From positions 15,344 through 79,343 of the forward strand of contig JAHLWT010000207.1 of the NCBI GenBank assembly GCA_019057775.1: a stretch of 64,000 nt of DNA, given 5' to 3'. The position numbers and the translations under genes are program-made. The notes beneath the pieces were generated by a model. The model was not told where the DNA came from, did no database searches, and was given only the letters and a program-made list of their open reading frames with translations. This document shows positions 27,394 through 35,940 of this stretch, one piece after another (within the stretch, counting starts at the first letter, position 1; each line of letters starts with the position of its first letter). The stretch is from Promethearchaeota archaeon (GTDB taxonomy: Archaea > Asgardarchaeota > Lokiarchaeia > Sigynarchaeales > SOKP01).

Positions 27394-28581
27394 ATGAAAA
27401 GAAATCCTGATGCGTTCCTTAAGGAGGAAATGACTGAATTAAGGAACAAAAATTTAGAATGGATTATACGATATCTGGAAAAAGGCTCACAACCACATTC
27501 AAAAGTTGATGGAAAAGACGTGCTAATGCTGAATACTAATAATTATCTTGGCTTAGCGACTCATCCAAAAATAATTCAAGCCACAATTGATGCGACTAAA
27601 AAATATGGAGCGGGTGCAGGCGCAGTTCCAGTTATAGCTGGTTCTTTTGATTTAACTCGAGAATTTCAAGAAAAATTCGCCAAATTTAAAGAAGTCGAAG
27701 CTTCAATTTTATGCCAAACAGGATTCGCAGTTAACTCTGGTTTAATTCCCATGTTAGTTGGAAAACCTGACATTGTAGTATCAGATGAATTAAACCATGG
27801 ATCTATTATTGATGGAGTGCGATTATCCGGCGCTAAAAGGATCATCTATAAGCATCGTGATATATCAGATTTAGAATCTCAGTTAAAAGCAGCGGAAAAA
27901 GTAGGGCCTAGAAGAATTTGCATTATAACTGATGGTGTATTCAGTATGGATGGTGATATGGCACCAATGGATAAGATAGTAAAAGTTGCAGAAGATTTTG
28001 GTGCGATGATCTTCGTGGATGATTGCCATGGAGAAGGTGTGTTAGGTGAAGGTCGTGGAATAGTAGCACATTTTAACTTACAAGGAAAAGTACATGTAGA
28101 AGGAGGTTCAATGAGTAAAGGATTTGGTGTTTTTGGTGGAACTGTAGCAGGATCGCAAGCGTTAATAGAGTTTTGCGCTAATAAAAGTAGAACATATTTA
28201 TTAAGTACAGCTCATCCACCTGGGATAGTAGCAGCAAATATAGCTTCTATCGAAGTTGTTGAAACTGAACCAGAACATGTGAAAAAAGTTTGGGAAAACA
28301 CTAATTACTTTAAAAAGGAAGTTCAGAGCATGGGTTATGATACTGGAAGATCAGAGACTCCAATCATTCCATTAATAATTGGTGACCCTGGTAAAGCTCA
28401 AGAACTCGCTCGAATCCTCTTTGAAGAAGAAAATGTATATGGTACACCAATAGTATTTCCGATGGTAGCAAGAGAACTTTCTCGAATTCGCGTTCAGATG
28501 AATGCACTTCTTACTAAAGAAGATCTAACTACAGCTTTAAGCGCAATAGAAAAAGTAGGAAAAAAATTAAGTATAATATAA
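27394..28581 (+). CDS. kbl: Glycine C-acetyltransferase (2-amino-3-ketobutyrate CoA ligase)
   Basis: 395 residues, alpha-oxoamine synthase family, PLP-dependent. Two ATGs stand in tandem. GGTG (27385-27388) is five bases before the second one, the same spacing as in the 15219 gene, so I use 27394. Seen: NTNNYLGLATHPKIIQATID, the glycine-rich GAGAGAVPVIAGSFDL, DELNHGSIIDGVRLSGAK, DDCHGEGVLGEGRG, and PLP Lys242 in SMSKGFGVFGG. KBL, BioF and serine palmitoyltransferase-like enzymes share these motifs. The divergent threonine dehydrogenase makes KBL the best choice. Reaction: 2-amino-3-ketobutyrate plus CoA to glycine plus acetyl-CoA. Confidence 0.85.
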   Translation: MKRNPDAFLKEEMTELRNKNLEWIIRYLEKGSQPHSKVDGKDVLMLNTNNYLGLATHPKIIQATIDATKKYGAGAGAVPVIAGSFDLTREFQEKFAKFKEVEASILCQTGFAVNSGLIPMLVGKPDIVVSDELNHGSIIDGVRLSGAKRIIYKHRDISDLESQLKAAEKVGPRRICIITDGVFSMDGDMAPMDKIVKVAEDFGAMIFVDDCHGEGVLGEGRGIVAHFNLQGKVHVEGGSMSKGFGVFGGTVAGSQALIEFCANKSRTYLLSTAHPPGIVAANIASIEVVETEPEHVKKVWENTNYFKKEVQSMGYDTGRSETPIIPLIIGDPGKAQELARILFEEENVYGTPIVFPMVARELSRIRVQMNALLTKEDLTTALSAIEKVGKKLSII

Positions 28582-28586
28582 TTATA

Positions 28587-28613
28587 AATTTTTTTTATTT
28601 AGTTCTTTTTTTT
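28587..28613. terminator. T-runs between convergent kbl and the PK-like gene
   Basis: AATTTTTTTTATTT followed by CTTTTTTTTAAAG lies just after the kbl stop and ends at the stop of the minus-strand gene. It would act as terminator for kbl. Confidence 0.4.
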
Positions 28614-29196
28614 AAAGTGGTTTAGCTAAAATTGCTTTAACTCGTAATTGATCAAATAAACTTGTGGTCATTGGTTTAATTAAGCAAACCGTATCTGCTC
28701 CTCTTCCAGTACCGCCTACGCATATTACGTCTTTGTTTAGGTCCTGGATTAATCCACCATCACTAGCCATGAGAGCAATTTCCATGCATACTTTCATTCC
28801 TTGGCAAAAATTAGTTCTGAGGTATTTCGCTAAAATTTCAACAGGCCCCCATTGTTTTAATGAGATTCTCATGCTTCGTTCTACTCCACCAAAGGCGTGA
28901 GTTGTAGAAAAAACCTTAAATCCTTTCTGATGTAGACTTTCTCTTAAATCCTCTGGGAAAGATTGCCTCTTTTCAATCCCACCAAAATAATATGTATGTG
29001 TAATAATAACAATATTGTATTGGTTTGGATCAAATAATTCCGAAGCTTTTTTAGCAGTTGTTCCTGTTGTACTGGCTATTACAATATCTTTTATACCAAA
29101 CTGGTCAGCATATTTCTTTGCGATTTCCAAAGCTTTATCAGTATTTTGTGGTCCTCCCTTCTCAAAATATGTTACTTCCAGATTTAAATCTCCCAT
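28612..29196 (-). CDS. Stand-alone pyruvate kinase C-terminal-like (alpha/beta) domain protein
   Basis: 194 residues from ATG 29196. A GTG at 29208 is possible, but GGTG covers 29206-29209, nine bases before the ATG, and serves as ribosome site. The protein has the PK-C fold pattern: NTDKALEIAKKYADQFGIKD, IVIASTTGTTAKKASELF, YNIVIITHTYYFGG, and VICVGGTGRGADTVCLIKP near the end. In pyruvate kinase this domain binds the effector, and archaea often carry it as a separate protein without the catalytic barrel. Enzymatic role unknown. It converges with kbl. Confidence 0.75.
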   Translation of the reverse strand: MGDLNLEVTYFEKGGPQNTDKALEIAKKYADQFGIKDIVIASTTGTTAKKASELFDPNQYNIVIITHTYYFGGIEKRQSFPEDLRESLHQKGFKVFSTTHAFGGVERSMRISLKQWGPVEILAKYLRTNFCQGMKVCMEIALMASDGGLIQDLNKDVICVGGTGRGADTVCLIKPMTTSLFDQLRVKAILAKPL

Positions 29197-29373
29197 AAAT
29201 TTGTACACCTATTCATTCTTGTTAAATTAAAGATTTGAATAATAATAATTTGCTATTAAATTTAGATATTTGTTAAGTGAGAGAGATTTTAATAAGGCTC
29301 TTATAAAACATAGTTTTATAAAGATAAAAATCCAATACAATTTATTCCAATTTAATAATAAATGTGCTAAAAA

Positions 29374-30780
29374 TTGACTGAAAAAGAATTATCAATAAAA
29401 GAAAAAGTTCTGTTTTCAACATCAAGCTTCCCTGACCAGTTAACTTACCAAGCTTTTACGATTTACGTGTTCACCTTCTATTTTGCTGTAATAGGTCTTA
29501 CTATGCTTGAAATATGGATTGGTTTTATTCTTTGGGGGATTTGGAACATGTTTAATGACCCTCTCTTAGGAGCATTAAGCGAAAGAACTAAACAAAAAGG
29601 AAAGCTAGGAAAGAGGAAATTTTATTTAATAATATCGTTTATCCCTTTAGCTTTAATGATGGTCCTATTATATACTGTACCTGCTAATTTAGAATTTGCA
29701 TATTTTATCTTTATTATCTTCACGTTTGAGTTCTTCTACACTATGTTTTCTGTCAACACTAATGCTGTTTTTCCTGAAATGTTTCCAACTGTAAAACAAA
29801 GAGCAGACGTAAATATGTTTTTAAAGAGCTTTACTATGATTGCAGTAATTATAGCTTCACTGGTTCCAACGTTTGTTATCTCTCCATTAGTTCCTGAAAC
29901 AAGTTCACCCGCGGAAGCTGCAAAAATTCAAGGAATGTATATTACAGCGGGAATAATCTTATTCATTATAGTATTGGTTATGTCTATACTTTTCATTTTC
30001 TTTTCCGTGAAGGAAAAAGAAGAGGATACATCAATTTTCGAGAAAAGACCTGGATTTTTTGAATCTTTAAAGATCACTTTTTCAAATAAGACTTTCATTA
30101 AATTTACTCTAGGGAATATGCTTATTTGGTATTGCTTTAATCTGATATTAACCGTTTTTCCTTTATACGCAGTGTATATTCTTGGAATTGGGGAAGGAAC
30201 TATTATGATAGGGATTACATTAATGGTCGGTCTTCTTTCTGCTGCAATATTTATGCCAGTACAAATTAGAATTAGAGCTAAATTTGGAAATCGTAAAGGT
30301 TTAATGATAGGATTGGGAATTTGGATAATCACCTTATTTCCTTTAATTCTTCTCTCAGATAATGCGATAAGTAGAACTTTAGCAATGGTTGTATTTTTCA
30401 CGATTGGTTTTGGATTGTCTGCTGCACTTTTTTATATTGACTTACTTCATGGTGATGTTATTGATGAAGATGCTCTTAAATTTGGAGTAAAAAGAGCAGC
30501 GAGTTATTATGGTGTTAATGCATTTATTCATCGGTTTTCAACAATCCTCGGCATTACAACTATAGCTATTATATTTTCAGGGACGGGGTGGAGTAGTTAT
30601 GAGTCTATTGTTGCTGATCCCGCTTTAAGAGATCTTGGTTTGAAAGCATTAATCTTTCTATTTCCCGCAATAGCCCTTATAGGTTCAATACTTATTTTTA
30701 AAACTTACGGATTACACGGAGAGCGCCTTGAAAAGATGAGGAAGCAAATCGAAGAGCATCCTGAATTAAAACCAGAATAA
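29374..30780 (+). CDS. MFS transporter, GPH (glycoside-pentoside-hexuronide:cation symporter)-like
   Basis: 468 residues, TTG start, 12 predicted helices. The N-terminal half carries the GPH/MFS_2 signature: GFILWGIWNMFNDPLLGALS, followed by a basic loop ERTKQKGKLGKRKFYL that matches the MFS loop 2-3 position. A second-half loop has RIRAKFGNRKG. The DLLHGDVIDEDALKFGVKRA loop near helix 10-11 is also typical of the GPH group. Such carriers import sugars or sugar acids with Na+ or H+. The substrate cannot be inferred here. It is preceded by its own AT-rich promoter and not clearly in an operon. Confidence 0.82.
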   Translation: MTEKELSIKEKVLFSTSSFPDQLTYQAFTIYVFTFYFAVIGLTMLEIWIGFILWGIWNMFNDPLLGALSERTKQKGKLGKRKFYLIISFIPLALMMVLLYTVPANLEFAYFIFIIFTFEFFYTMFSVNTNAVFPEMFPTVKQRADVNMFLKSFTMIAVIIASLVPTFVISPLVPETSSPAEAAKIQGMYITAGIILFIIVLVMSILFIFFSVKEKEEDTSIFEKRPGFFESLKITFSNKTFIKFTLGNMLIWYCFNLILTVFPLYAVYILGIGEGTIMIGITLMVGLLSAAIFMPVQIRIRAKFGNRKGLMIGLGIWIITLFPLILLSDNAISRTLAMVVFFTIGFGLSAALFYIDLLHGDVIDEDALKFGVKRAASYYGVNAFIHRFSTILGITTIAIIFSGTGWSSYESIVADPALRDLGLKALIFLFPAIALIGSILIFKTYGLHGERLEKMRKQIEEHPELKPE

Positions 30781-30975
30781 AATTATTTTAATTATTTTAA
30801 TTTTTTTTATTTTTATTTTTATTTTTTTCTTCTATAATCACATTCAAGTGCATCCTGAACTTGTTCCTCAATCAATGAAAAATATTTTAAGAAAACGTGA
30901 ATATGAATTATTAAAAAAAAATGAAGAATTGATTGAGTTTCTTCTATTTTTTGAAAGTTAAAACGTCTTAAAACG

Positions 30976-31674
30976 ATGGTATGGATAATGAAAGTAAAGT
31001 TAAATAAATCTGAAAGAGACGTTATCATCTTACATCTTATATTTGTTGGTGTTTGTCTATTAGTAATTTTGATCCCAATAGGCTTACCAATTGGCATAAA
31101 ATTACTGATTCTCGTTATTATCTACAATCTATTAATTGTAATTTTCGGAACATTGCGGAATTATCAAGAGTGGATAAACATATGGCTTTTTTCATTTATC
31201 CTCAGTATTTTTCAAGTTTTCCCAGATTGGATACTCTCTGCAGAACTTGAGATTCTTGTATTTCCTGAAGATGGATTATTTAAAATTGGATCTGTATCAG
31301 GATATATGCTTGGTTTATGGGCGATACCTTTATTTATCATTCTATTTGTTGGACAAAGATTGCAAGAACGGTATTCTAAAAAGAGTTCCTATTTAATTGT
31401 GGCTATATTGGCTCTGTTAATATTTGGGGGGTCGGAAAATACCATGTGGATGCTTCAATCTTGGTATGCTCAAAATGTGACAATGTTTGGGCACTTAGCT
31501 ATATATATTATTATTCCAGAGATTATCCTCGGCTTATCAGCGTTTTATGCTTATGATTCAATTAAAGAAAATCATCATTGGTTTAAAATCCCAATGGCAT
31601 TTATCATTATGCTTCTCTACATTGGAAGTGCCGTATTCTTCTATTTTCTAATCGAAAAAATAATCTTACTCTAA
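30976..31674 (+). CDS. Seven-helix membrane protein, unknown
   Basis: 232 residues. Starts at ATG 30976; a second ATG at 30988 (MKVKLNKSERD) is equally possible. Hydrophobic helices are visible near residues 19-37, 40-56, 66-84, 104-124, 137-153, 165-185 and 206-228. Polar residues within helices (FGTLRNYQEWIN, GGSENTMWMLQSWYA, and HHWF near the end) suggest a ligand or cofactor pocket. The layout recalls small 7-TM families such as lycopene-cyclase-like proteins, but I cannot name it. It follows the GPH transporter on the same strand by 195 bases. Confidence 0.7.
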   Translation: MVWIMKVKLNKSERDVIILHLIFVGVCLLVILIPIGLPIGIKLLILVIIYNLLIVIFGTLRNYQEWINIWLFSFILSIFQVFPDWILSAELEILVFPEDGLFKIGSVSGYMLGLWAIPLFIILFVGQRLQERYSKKSSYLIVAILALLIFGGSENTMWMLQSWYAQNVTMFGHLAIYIIIPEIILGLSAFYAYDSIKENHHWFKIPMAFIIMLLYIGSAVFFYFLIEKIILL

Positions 31675-31760
31675 AACAAATCTTATATCTTTCTACTCTT
31701 TAAGATAAATTAGTAAAATCAATAGAAATTATAATTCTTTTTTTGTTCGAAATATAAGAC

Positions 31761-31979
31761 ATGTTTACAGCCAAAGCTAATAATATTGAAATTAAGTATG
31801 AAACTTTTGGAAATCCTTCTTCGGAACCAATTCTTCTTATAGCAAGGAACAGTGCTAAAATACTTTATTATAGGAAAGAATTTTATACTGAAATTGCCCA
31901 ATTTGGATTTTGGGTTATCATATATTTATATACACAAATAATTGATACTGTAGTAAAAAATAGACATAAAAAAGAATAA
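31761..31979 (+). pseudogene. N-terminal remnant of an alpha/beta hydrolase
   Basis: 72 codons. The start MFTAKANNIEIKYETFGNPS with SEPILLIA and, a little later, YYRKEFYTEIAQFGFWVI follows the first two strands and helix of alpha/beta hydrolases. In intact relatives the LLIA strand is followed by an oxyanion G-x-G (here RNS), and the GFWVI strand by a DxRxxGxS region (here lost: IIYLYTQIID). The remaining 200 or so residues, with the nucleophile elbow and His, are missing. I read it as a decayed gene rather than a functional small protein. Confidence 0.6.
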
Positions 31980-31999
31980 TAAATAATAAAAAAAGAAAT

Positions 32000-32797
32000 T
32001 TATTTGATTTTTTTAGCTTCCTCGATCCACTCTTCAATCATTTTTAGTGTTGGAGGTCTTCTAAACACATCAGGCTTTTCTTTATCTAATTTCATAATAC
32101 GATCAAGTGTATTACTAGGATTACGTTGAGCAAACTCTTTAACTGAATCAATCCCAATTTCATTAAGTACTTCAGAATATTCAGGCCCTACACCTCCAAT
32201 TCTCATGAGATCAGCGTGTTCAGCCCATTTATCTATCAGTTTTTCTGAAATTTTTGTTTTTTCCGCGAGACTTTTTACTCCACTTCTATCTAACCCAATT
32301 AAGGATTCCACATTTGAATAACCGGCTTTTTCCATAGTTTTGCTATATTTTGAGCCAATTCCTTCGATATCAATAATCGGAGTTTCTTTAGGTTTTATTT
32401 TAGCTTTCTTTTCTTCATACATGCCTTTTGCTTCGCTAATCCAGCCTTCAAGATCCTCAACTCTCGGTATTTTTCTAATAACATCTGGTTGTTCTTTATC
32501 AAACGCCACAATTTTATCTAAAGTATTTTTTGGATTTCTTTGAGCAAGTTCTCGAGTGGAATCAATGCCAACTTTATTTAATACTTCTGAATATTCAGGT
32601 CCAACCCCTTTGATTATCATAAGTTCTGCTTGATCCTGCCATTTCTCCAGTAATTTGAGCGAAATTCCCGTTTTTTCAGCAAGTTCTTTAACTTCTCTCC
32701 ATTTTAATGGAATTAAATCCTCTACATTTGCATGACCAGCGTCCTCTAATGTTTTAGCATATTTCTCTCCAATCCCTTCAATCTCAATAATTTTCAT
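32000..32797 (-). CDS. DUF4332-type helix-hairpin-helix protein with two tandem units
   Basis: 265 residues made of two similar halves of about 125 residues. Each has an IEGIGEKYAKTLEDAG- or IEGIGSKYSKTMEKAG-type helix-hairpin-helix, then a second hairpin KGVGPEYSEVLN or GGVGPEYSEVLN, then AQRNPxNTLD. A lysine-rich linker (EEKKAKIKPKETP) joins the halves. GxG hairpins of this type bind DNA backbone without sequence specificity, so a DNA-binding or DNA-repair accessory role is likely (inference). An AGAGGA ribosome site precedes the ATG at 32797. The internal duplication is clear at the protein level and old at the DNA level. Confidence 0.85.
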   Translation of the reverse strand: MKIIEIEGIGEKYAKTLEDAGHANVEDLIPLKWREVKELAEKTGISLKLLEKWQDQAELMIIKGVGPEYSEVLNKVGIDSTRELAQRNPKNTLDKIVAFDKEQPDVIRKIPRVEDLEGWISEAKGMYEEKKAKIKPKETPIIDIEGIGSKYSKTMEKAGYSNVESLIGLDRSGVKSLAEKTKISEKLIDKWAEHADLMRIGGVGPEYSEVLNEIGIDSVKEFAQRNPSNTLDRIMKLDKEKPDVFRRPPTLKMIEEWIEEAKKIK

Positions 32798-33060
32798 TGT
32801 TTTAAATCCTCTATCTTCTAATTTTAGAATTTTAATTTTTGTAAATTAAATATAGTGTATTCTTTTTTAATCTTTTACTCAATACTTTTTAAGTTGAAAA
32901 TCAAATACGAAGTTTTCAAAATTAGCAACTTTGTAAGAATAACCTTTAATTAAGTAATAAATACTCACATTGAATGATTTACAAGTAAAAATCAGTTTTT
33001 ATAAGCTCTATATGATATTAAGAAATATATAAAAATTATTTGAATTAGAGGTATTTAAAA

Positions 33061-33294
33061 GTGACTATATGTTTTGTTTTAATAGTTTGCCAAGCAGGTT
33101 TTGTAGAGAAAGTTGTTAAAGGGTTAGCAGATATCGAGGGTGTGCAAGAATCGTACCCTGTTACTGGAGGAATTGACATTATAACAAAAATAGAAGGACC
33201 AGATGTGGAAACAATCGCAAAAATAATTCTCGCAAAAATCCATAATCTCGAAGGCGTCTCTCGAACAGAAACTCATATTGTTGTTCCATTATAA
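33061..33294 (+). CDS. Stand-alone Lrp/AsnC ligand-binding (RAM) domain protein
   Basis: 77 residues, GTG start fixed by GAGGT (33048-33052) eight bases upstream. The fold is the beta-alpha-beta-beta-alpha-beta RAM domain: FVLIVCQAGFVEKVVKGLAD, IEGVQESYPVTGGIDIITKI, then SRTETHIVV. The DNA-binding half of Lrp/AsnC proteins is absent, as in archaeal and actinobacterial single-domain versions. Members form dimers or larger rings and bind amino acids. A TATA-like AATATATAAAAATTA lies about 35 bases upstream. It stands alone. Confidence 0.88.
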   Translation: MTICFVLIVCQAGFVEKVVKGLADIEGVQESYPVTGGIDIITKIEGPDVETIAKIILAKIHNLEGVSRTETHIVVPL

Positions 33295-33330
33295 TGATTA
33301 ACCAAGGAAATCATAAAGATTTATAAACAT

Positions 33331-33507
33331 TCAATAATATGATGATTTCTTTTCTGATCGCCAAATAAAATTACAACTTTTATATTCGAATTCATGCCAA
33401 TAATCAGCGTATCCTCCACCAGTGTATTCTGACTGCCTTTCATCTTGAAATAACTTCCCATCACACTGTGGGTATTTAGAAGGTCAAACTTCATTAATAT
33501 CTGTCAT
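33331..33507 (-). pseudogene. Small zinc-ribbon-like ORF interrupted by an in-frame TGA
   Basis: ATG at 33507 gives MTDINEV, then TGA (33484-33486), then PSKYPQCDGKLFQDERQ, YADYWHEFEYKSCNFIWRS and a final TGA at 33331. The part after the TGA is clearly protein-like, with CDGKL and SCNF as Cys-containing knuckles. A Cys at the TGA position would give C-P-x(4)-C and so a complete four-Cys zinc ribbon. It lies 17 bases after the nitroreductase stop on the same strand, so it belongs to that operon. It is either a nonsense-mutated gene or a Cys-to-selenocysteine codon. I could not find a convincing SECIS hairpin downstream. Confidence 0.4.
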
Positions 33508-33523
33508 TTAAATCATTGGATGA

Positions 33524-34099
33524 TTAAAAAACCTTAAGAATTATATCTTCTAAAGCTCTTTTAGGAACATGCATTCTACCTTCTTCATCTTTCCAATATT
33601 TAAAAGAATCCTTATAAGGTTCAATAGAAGATTCTTCATCGGGATAACCTAAACTTATCACTTGTTTTATATTATAGTAATTAGGTATCTCCAGTAATTT
33701 CTTAATTTTCCCTCTATTGATTGCTCCCATCCAGCAAGTACCTATTCCAGAATTCATTGCTCCAAGTAAAATATTCTGAACTGAAGCACCTACATCAAAG
33801 TCGACATAGGAACTTTTAATATTTGTATTAACCAGCACTACTATATAAGCAGAGGGTTCTCGCCCTTTTTCAGGAGTTCTCTCATTTTCTGGAAGTGATC
33901 CTGCCCAACTTACTAAAGGGAACAACTTATCTTTAATTTCAGTGCTATTGACAATAATAAATTCAACAGCTTGAATATTTCTCGCTATAGGGGCAACACG
34001 AGCGAAATCAATCAGCTTTCTTAGTAAATCCAATGGAATGGGATCTTGTTTAAACCTACGTATTGTTCTCCTTTTATATATTACTTCTTCAAAATCCAT
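33524..34099 (-). CDS. Nitroreductase-family FMN protein
   Basis: 191 residues, normal for the family. Seen: the FMN-binding start FEEVIYKRRTIRRFKQDPIP, PIARNIQAVEFIIVNSTEIK, the dimer helix VGASVQNILLGAMNSGIGTC, and VISLGYPDE near the end. The family reduces nitroaromatics, quinones or flavins with NAD(P)H; the specific substrate cannot be told. It begins 20 bases after the stop of GTPase 1 and is followed by the interrupted zinc-ribbon ORF, so the three probably share one transcript. Confidence 0.88.
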   Translation of the reverse strand: MDFEEVIYKRRTIRRFKQDPIPLDLLRKLIDFARVAPIARNIQAVEFIIVNSTEIKDKLFPLVSWAGSLPENERTPEKGREPSAYIVVLVNTNIKSSYVDFDVGASVQNILLGAMNSGIGTCWMGAINRGKIKKLLEIPNYYNIKQVISLGYPDEESSIEPYKDSFKYWKDEEGRMHVPKRALEDIILKVF

Positions 34100-34119
34100 T
34101 TTTAATCTTATATTTTTAA

Positions 34120-35163
34120 TTATTTTCTAGATTGAATTAGAGCTTCTGATAATTCAATGAAACTCTTTTCTACATTTTTTCCTGTTTTTGCTGAAGTCTC
34201 AATATATTCCAAATTAAATTCTTGGGCAATTTTTTTTGCCTCTTCAGCTAAAACTTTTCTTTCACTTACTAAATCTTCTTTATTACCTAAAATAAATCCT
34301 ACCAATTCTCCTTGGCGTGGAGTAACCTTTTTTTCTAAATCTTTAAACCAACTCGGTAAACTCTCAAAGGATTTACGATTAGTCAAGTCAAATATTAAAA
34401 TAACACCTTCAGAACCGTTGTAAAAATGTCTTCGCATAACTTCAAATTTACTCTGCCCTGCAATGTCCCAAAGAATAAGATTAATGTTATCATTTTTGAC
34501 CTTAAGTATCTTCTCACTAATTGATACTCCTAACGTGGGAATATACGTACGCATAAAAGCATTATCTGTAAATCTAAGGATTGTACTTGTTTTCCCTACA
34601 CTAGGGTCCCCACAAACAATGATTTTAAAGTTATATCCTTCTATACCTTTTTCAGCATCAGTTTCTTCTGGAAATGCTTCCCTTTCAGAAATGGATTTTT
34701 CTTTTTTACTTAAATCATCCAATATTACCGTAAGGTTTTTTCTTAGCCTGTTTATCTCAACAAATAATTCTTCCGATTCTGCTTTTTCCTTTTCTAATTT
34801 AATAAATTCTTGAGCACTTTCAGAGAAGAGTGTTTCAAGGTAATCCATATACTTATAAAAAATTGAATCATTCGCTTCATTAAACAAAACTGTAATTGAT
34901 GATAAAGCAATCCCTCCACGATACCCTTCTTCCTCTCGTTCAATATATTTTATAATTCCTTTTAAATTAAACTTTGGAAAAGGGATTATCACTAAAGTTT
35001 TAGGCATGACTCCTTGGTCAGTTGATAGCAATGTAATTGATTTAATACCAGCTGACATCCTAATTCCCTCTTCTAAATCGATTGGATACCACAAATGTGG
35101 TTTTGGTCCAATACGTTCATCAAGAATGGTATAGACAATAGCCTTAATTATCTCTTTTGACAT
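34120..35163 (-). CDS. Small GTPase (Rab/Ras-like) fused to an N-terminal longin-like domain, GTPase 1
   Basis: 347 residues. The GTPase domain starts about residue 178: G1 GDPSVGKT (185-192), G2 Thr in IPTLGV (about 210), G3 WDIAGQ (232-237), G4 NKED (294-297), G5 TSAK (323-326). Its length and motifs are Rab/Ras-like. It ends SRK, with no Cys for prenylation. The first 150 residues (AIVYTILDERIGPKPHLWYP, then KTLVIIPFPKFNLKGIIKY) show the strand order and GP-x-P start of longin-type modules, followed by a coiled linker (EKEKAESEELFVEINRLRK). In eukaryotes longin domains regulate GTPases in trans; here they are in cis. A paralogue lies at 46340. Confidence 0.85.
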   Translation of the reverse strand: MSKEIIKAIVYTILDERIGPKPHLWYPIDLEEGIRMSAGIKSITLLSTDQGVMPKTLVIIPFPKFNLKGIIKYIEREEEGYRGGIALSSITVLFNEANDSIFYKYMDYLETLFSESAQEFIKLEKEKAESEELFVEINRLRKNLTVILDDLSKKEKSISEREAFPEETDAEKGIEGYNFKIIVCGDPSVGKTSTILRFTDNAFMRTYIPTLGVSISEKILKVKNDNINLILWDIAGQSKFEVMRRHFYNGSEGVILIFDLTNRKSFESLPSWFKDLEKKVTPRQGELVGFILGNKEDLVSERKVLAEEAKKIAQEFNLEYIETSAKTGKNVEKSFIELSEALIQSRK

Positions 35164-35288
35164 ATCTATGCATGTTTGTAAAAAATCCTTTGTTGACTTT
35201 TTACATTTTTCTAATGAGTCTTTATAAAATATAGCGCGAAAAATTAATAAAAATTTGTAAATTTGTCTTTATGAATTGAAGATGGTGA

Positions 35289-35829
35289 ATTCGGTTCACG
35301 AAGTTACTATCAAATAATAACAAATATAAATTAAGAAGTAAATCTCTGATTATTGAAATTGGCAAAAAAATTAAAGAAATAGTAGATGTTATTAGAAGTA
35401 TTAAGGATATTGAAAAGTATTTTGAAGAAGCGGTAACTTTTAGAAGCATTGGTCAGTTTAAGACAGATTTCAAAACATTACAGAAAGAATTTATTATACT
35501 AACAAGGGAATGATTTAGGTAAAATTGGAATATTTCTTTTAATTATAGGCATAATAGTATTAATAATTAGTTCTTTATTAGCAGCGCTAAGCATATTAAA
35601 ATTGGTTTCTGGCATTATTGGTATTACTTTGATAATAATAGCTATATTATTATTGATCATTAAAAAAAAGACTCTAAAAAAATCAATAATTATTCAAGAA
35701 AAAGAAGTTCAGATAACAAAAGCTCAAGATAGAAAAATGTCAGGAAACGATTTTTGCTCTTTTTGTGGTGCAGAGATTCTGGATAAAAAAGGAGACTTTT
35801 GTTCTAAGTGTGGAACCTCTTTCAAATAA
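35289..35829 (+). pseudogene. Two-helix membrane protein with zinc ribbon, broken by frameshift
   Basis: An upstream frame (35289-35513) gives IIEIGKKIKEIVDVIRSIKD and onward and stops at TGA 35511-35513, with no good start codon. A frame shifted by one base opens at 35503 and runs to 35829. It gives DLGKIGIFLLIIGIIVLIIS, a second hydrophobic segment (VSGIIGITLIIIAILLLII), a basic stretch, and the zinc ribbon FCSFCGAEI...FCSKCGTSF. The coiled N-terminus, two TM helices and a CxxC-CxxC ribbon make one sensible protein if one base is restored near 35500-35510. A TTG at 35602 could start only the last 75 residues. Confidence 0.55.
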
Positions 35830-35940
35830 AATAAAAAATTCAAGTTTTAACTTAGTTTTTATTTATTGTCGACGATACTAAATCTAAATCAAAAAGATAT
35901 CACTCTTCAAATTTTACTATAAATTAAATGGTTTATAATT

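Noticed and set aside
30819..31097. Minus-strand ORF after the transporter
   Set aside because: Overlaps the real membrane-protein gene on the plus strand and is composed of AT-run codons.
33290..33330. SECIS element after the TGA-containing ORF
   Set aside because: Only a 6-bp ATGATT/AATCAT stem is present. It lacks the internal GAA-type loop and is more like a simple hairpin.
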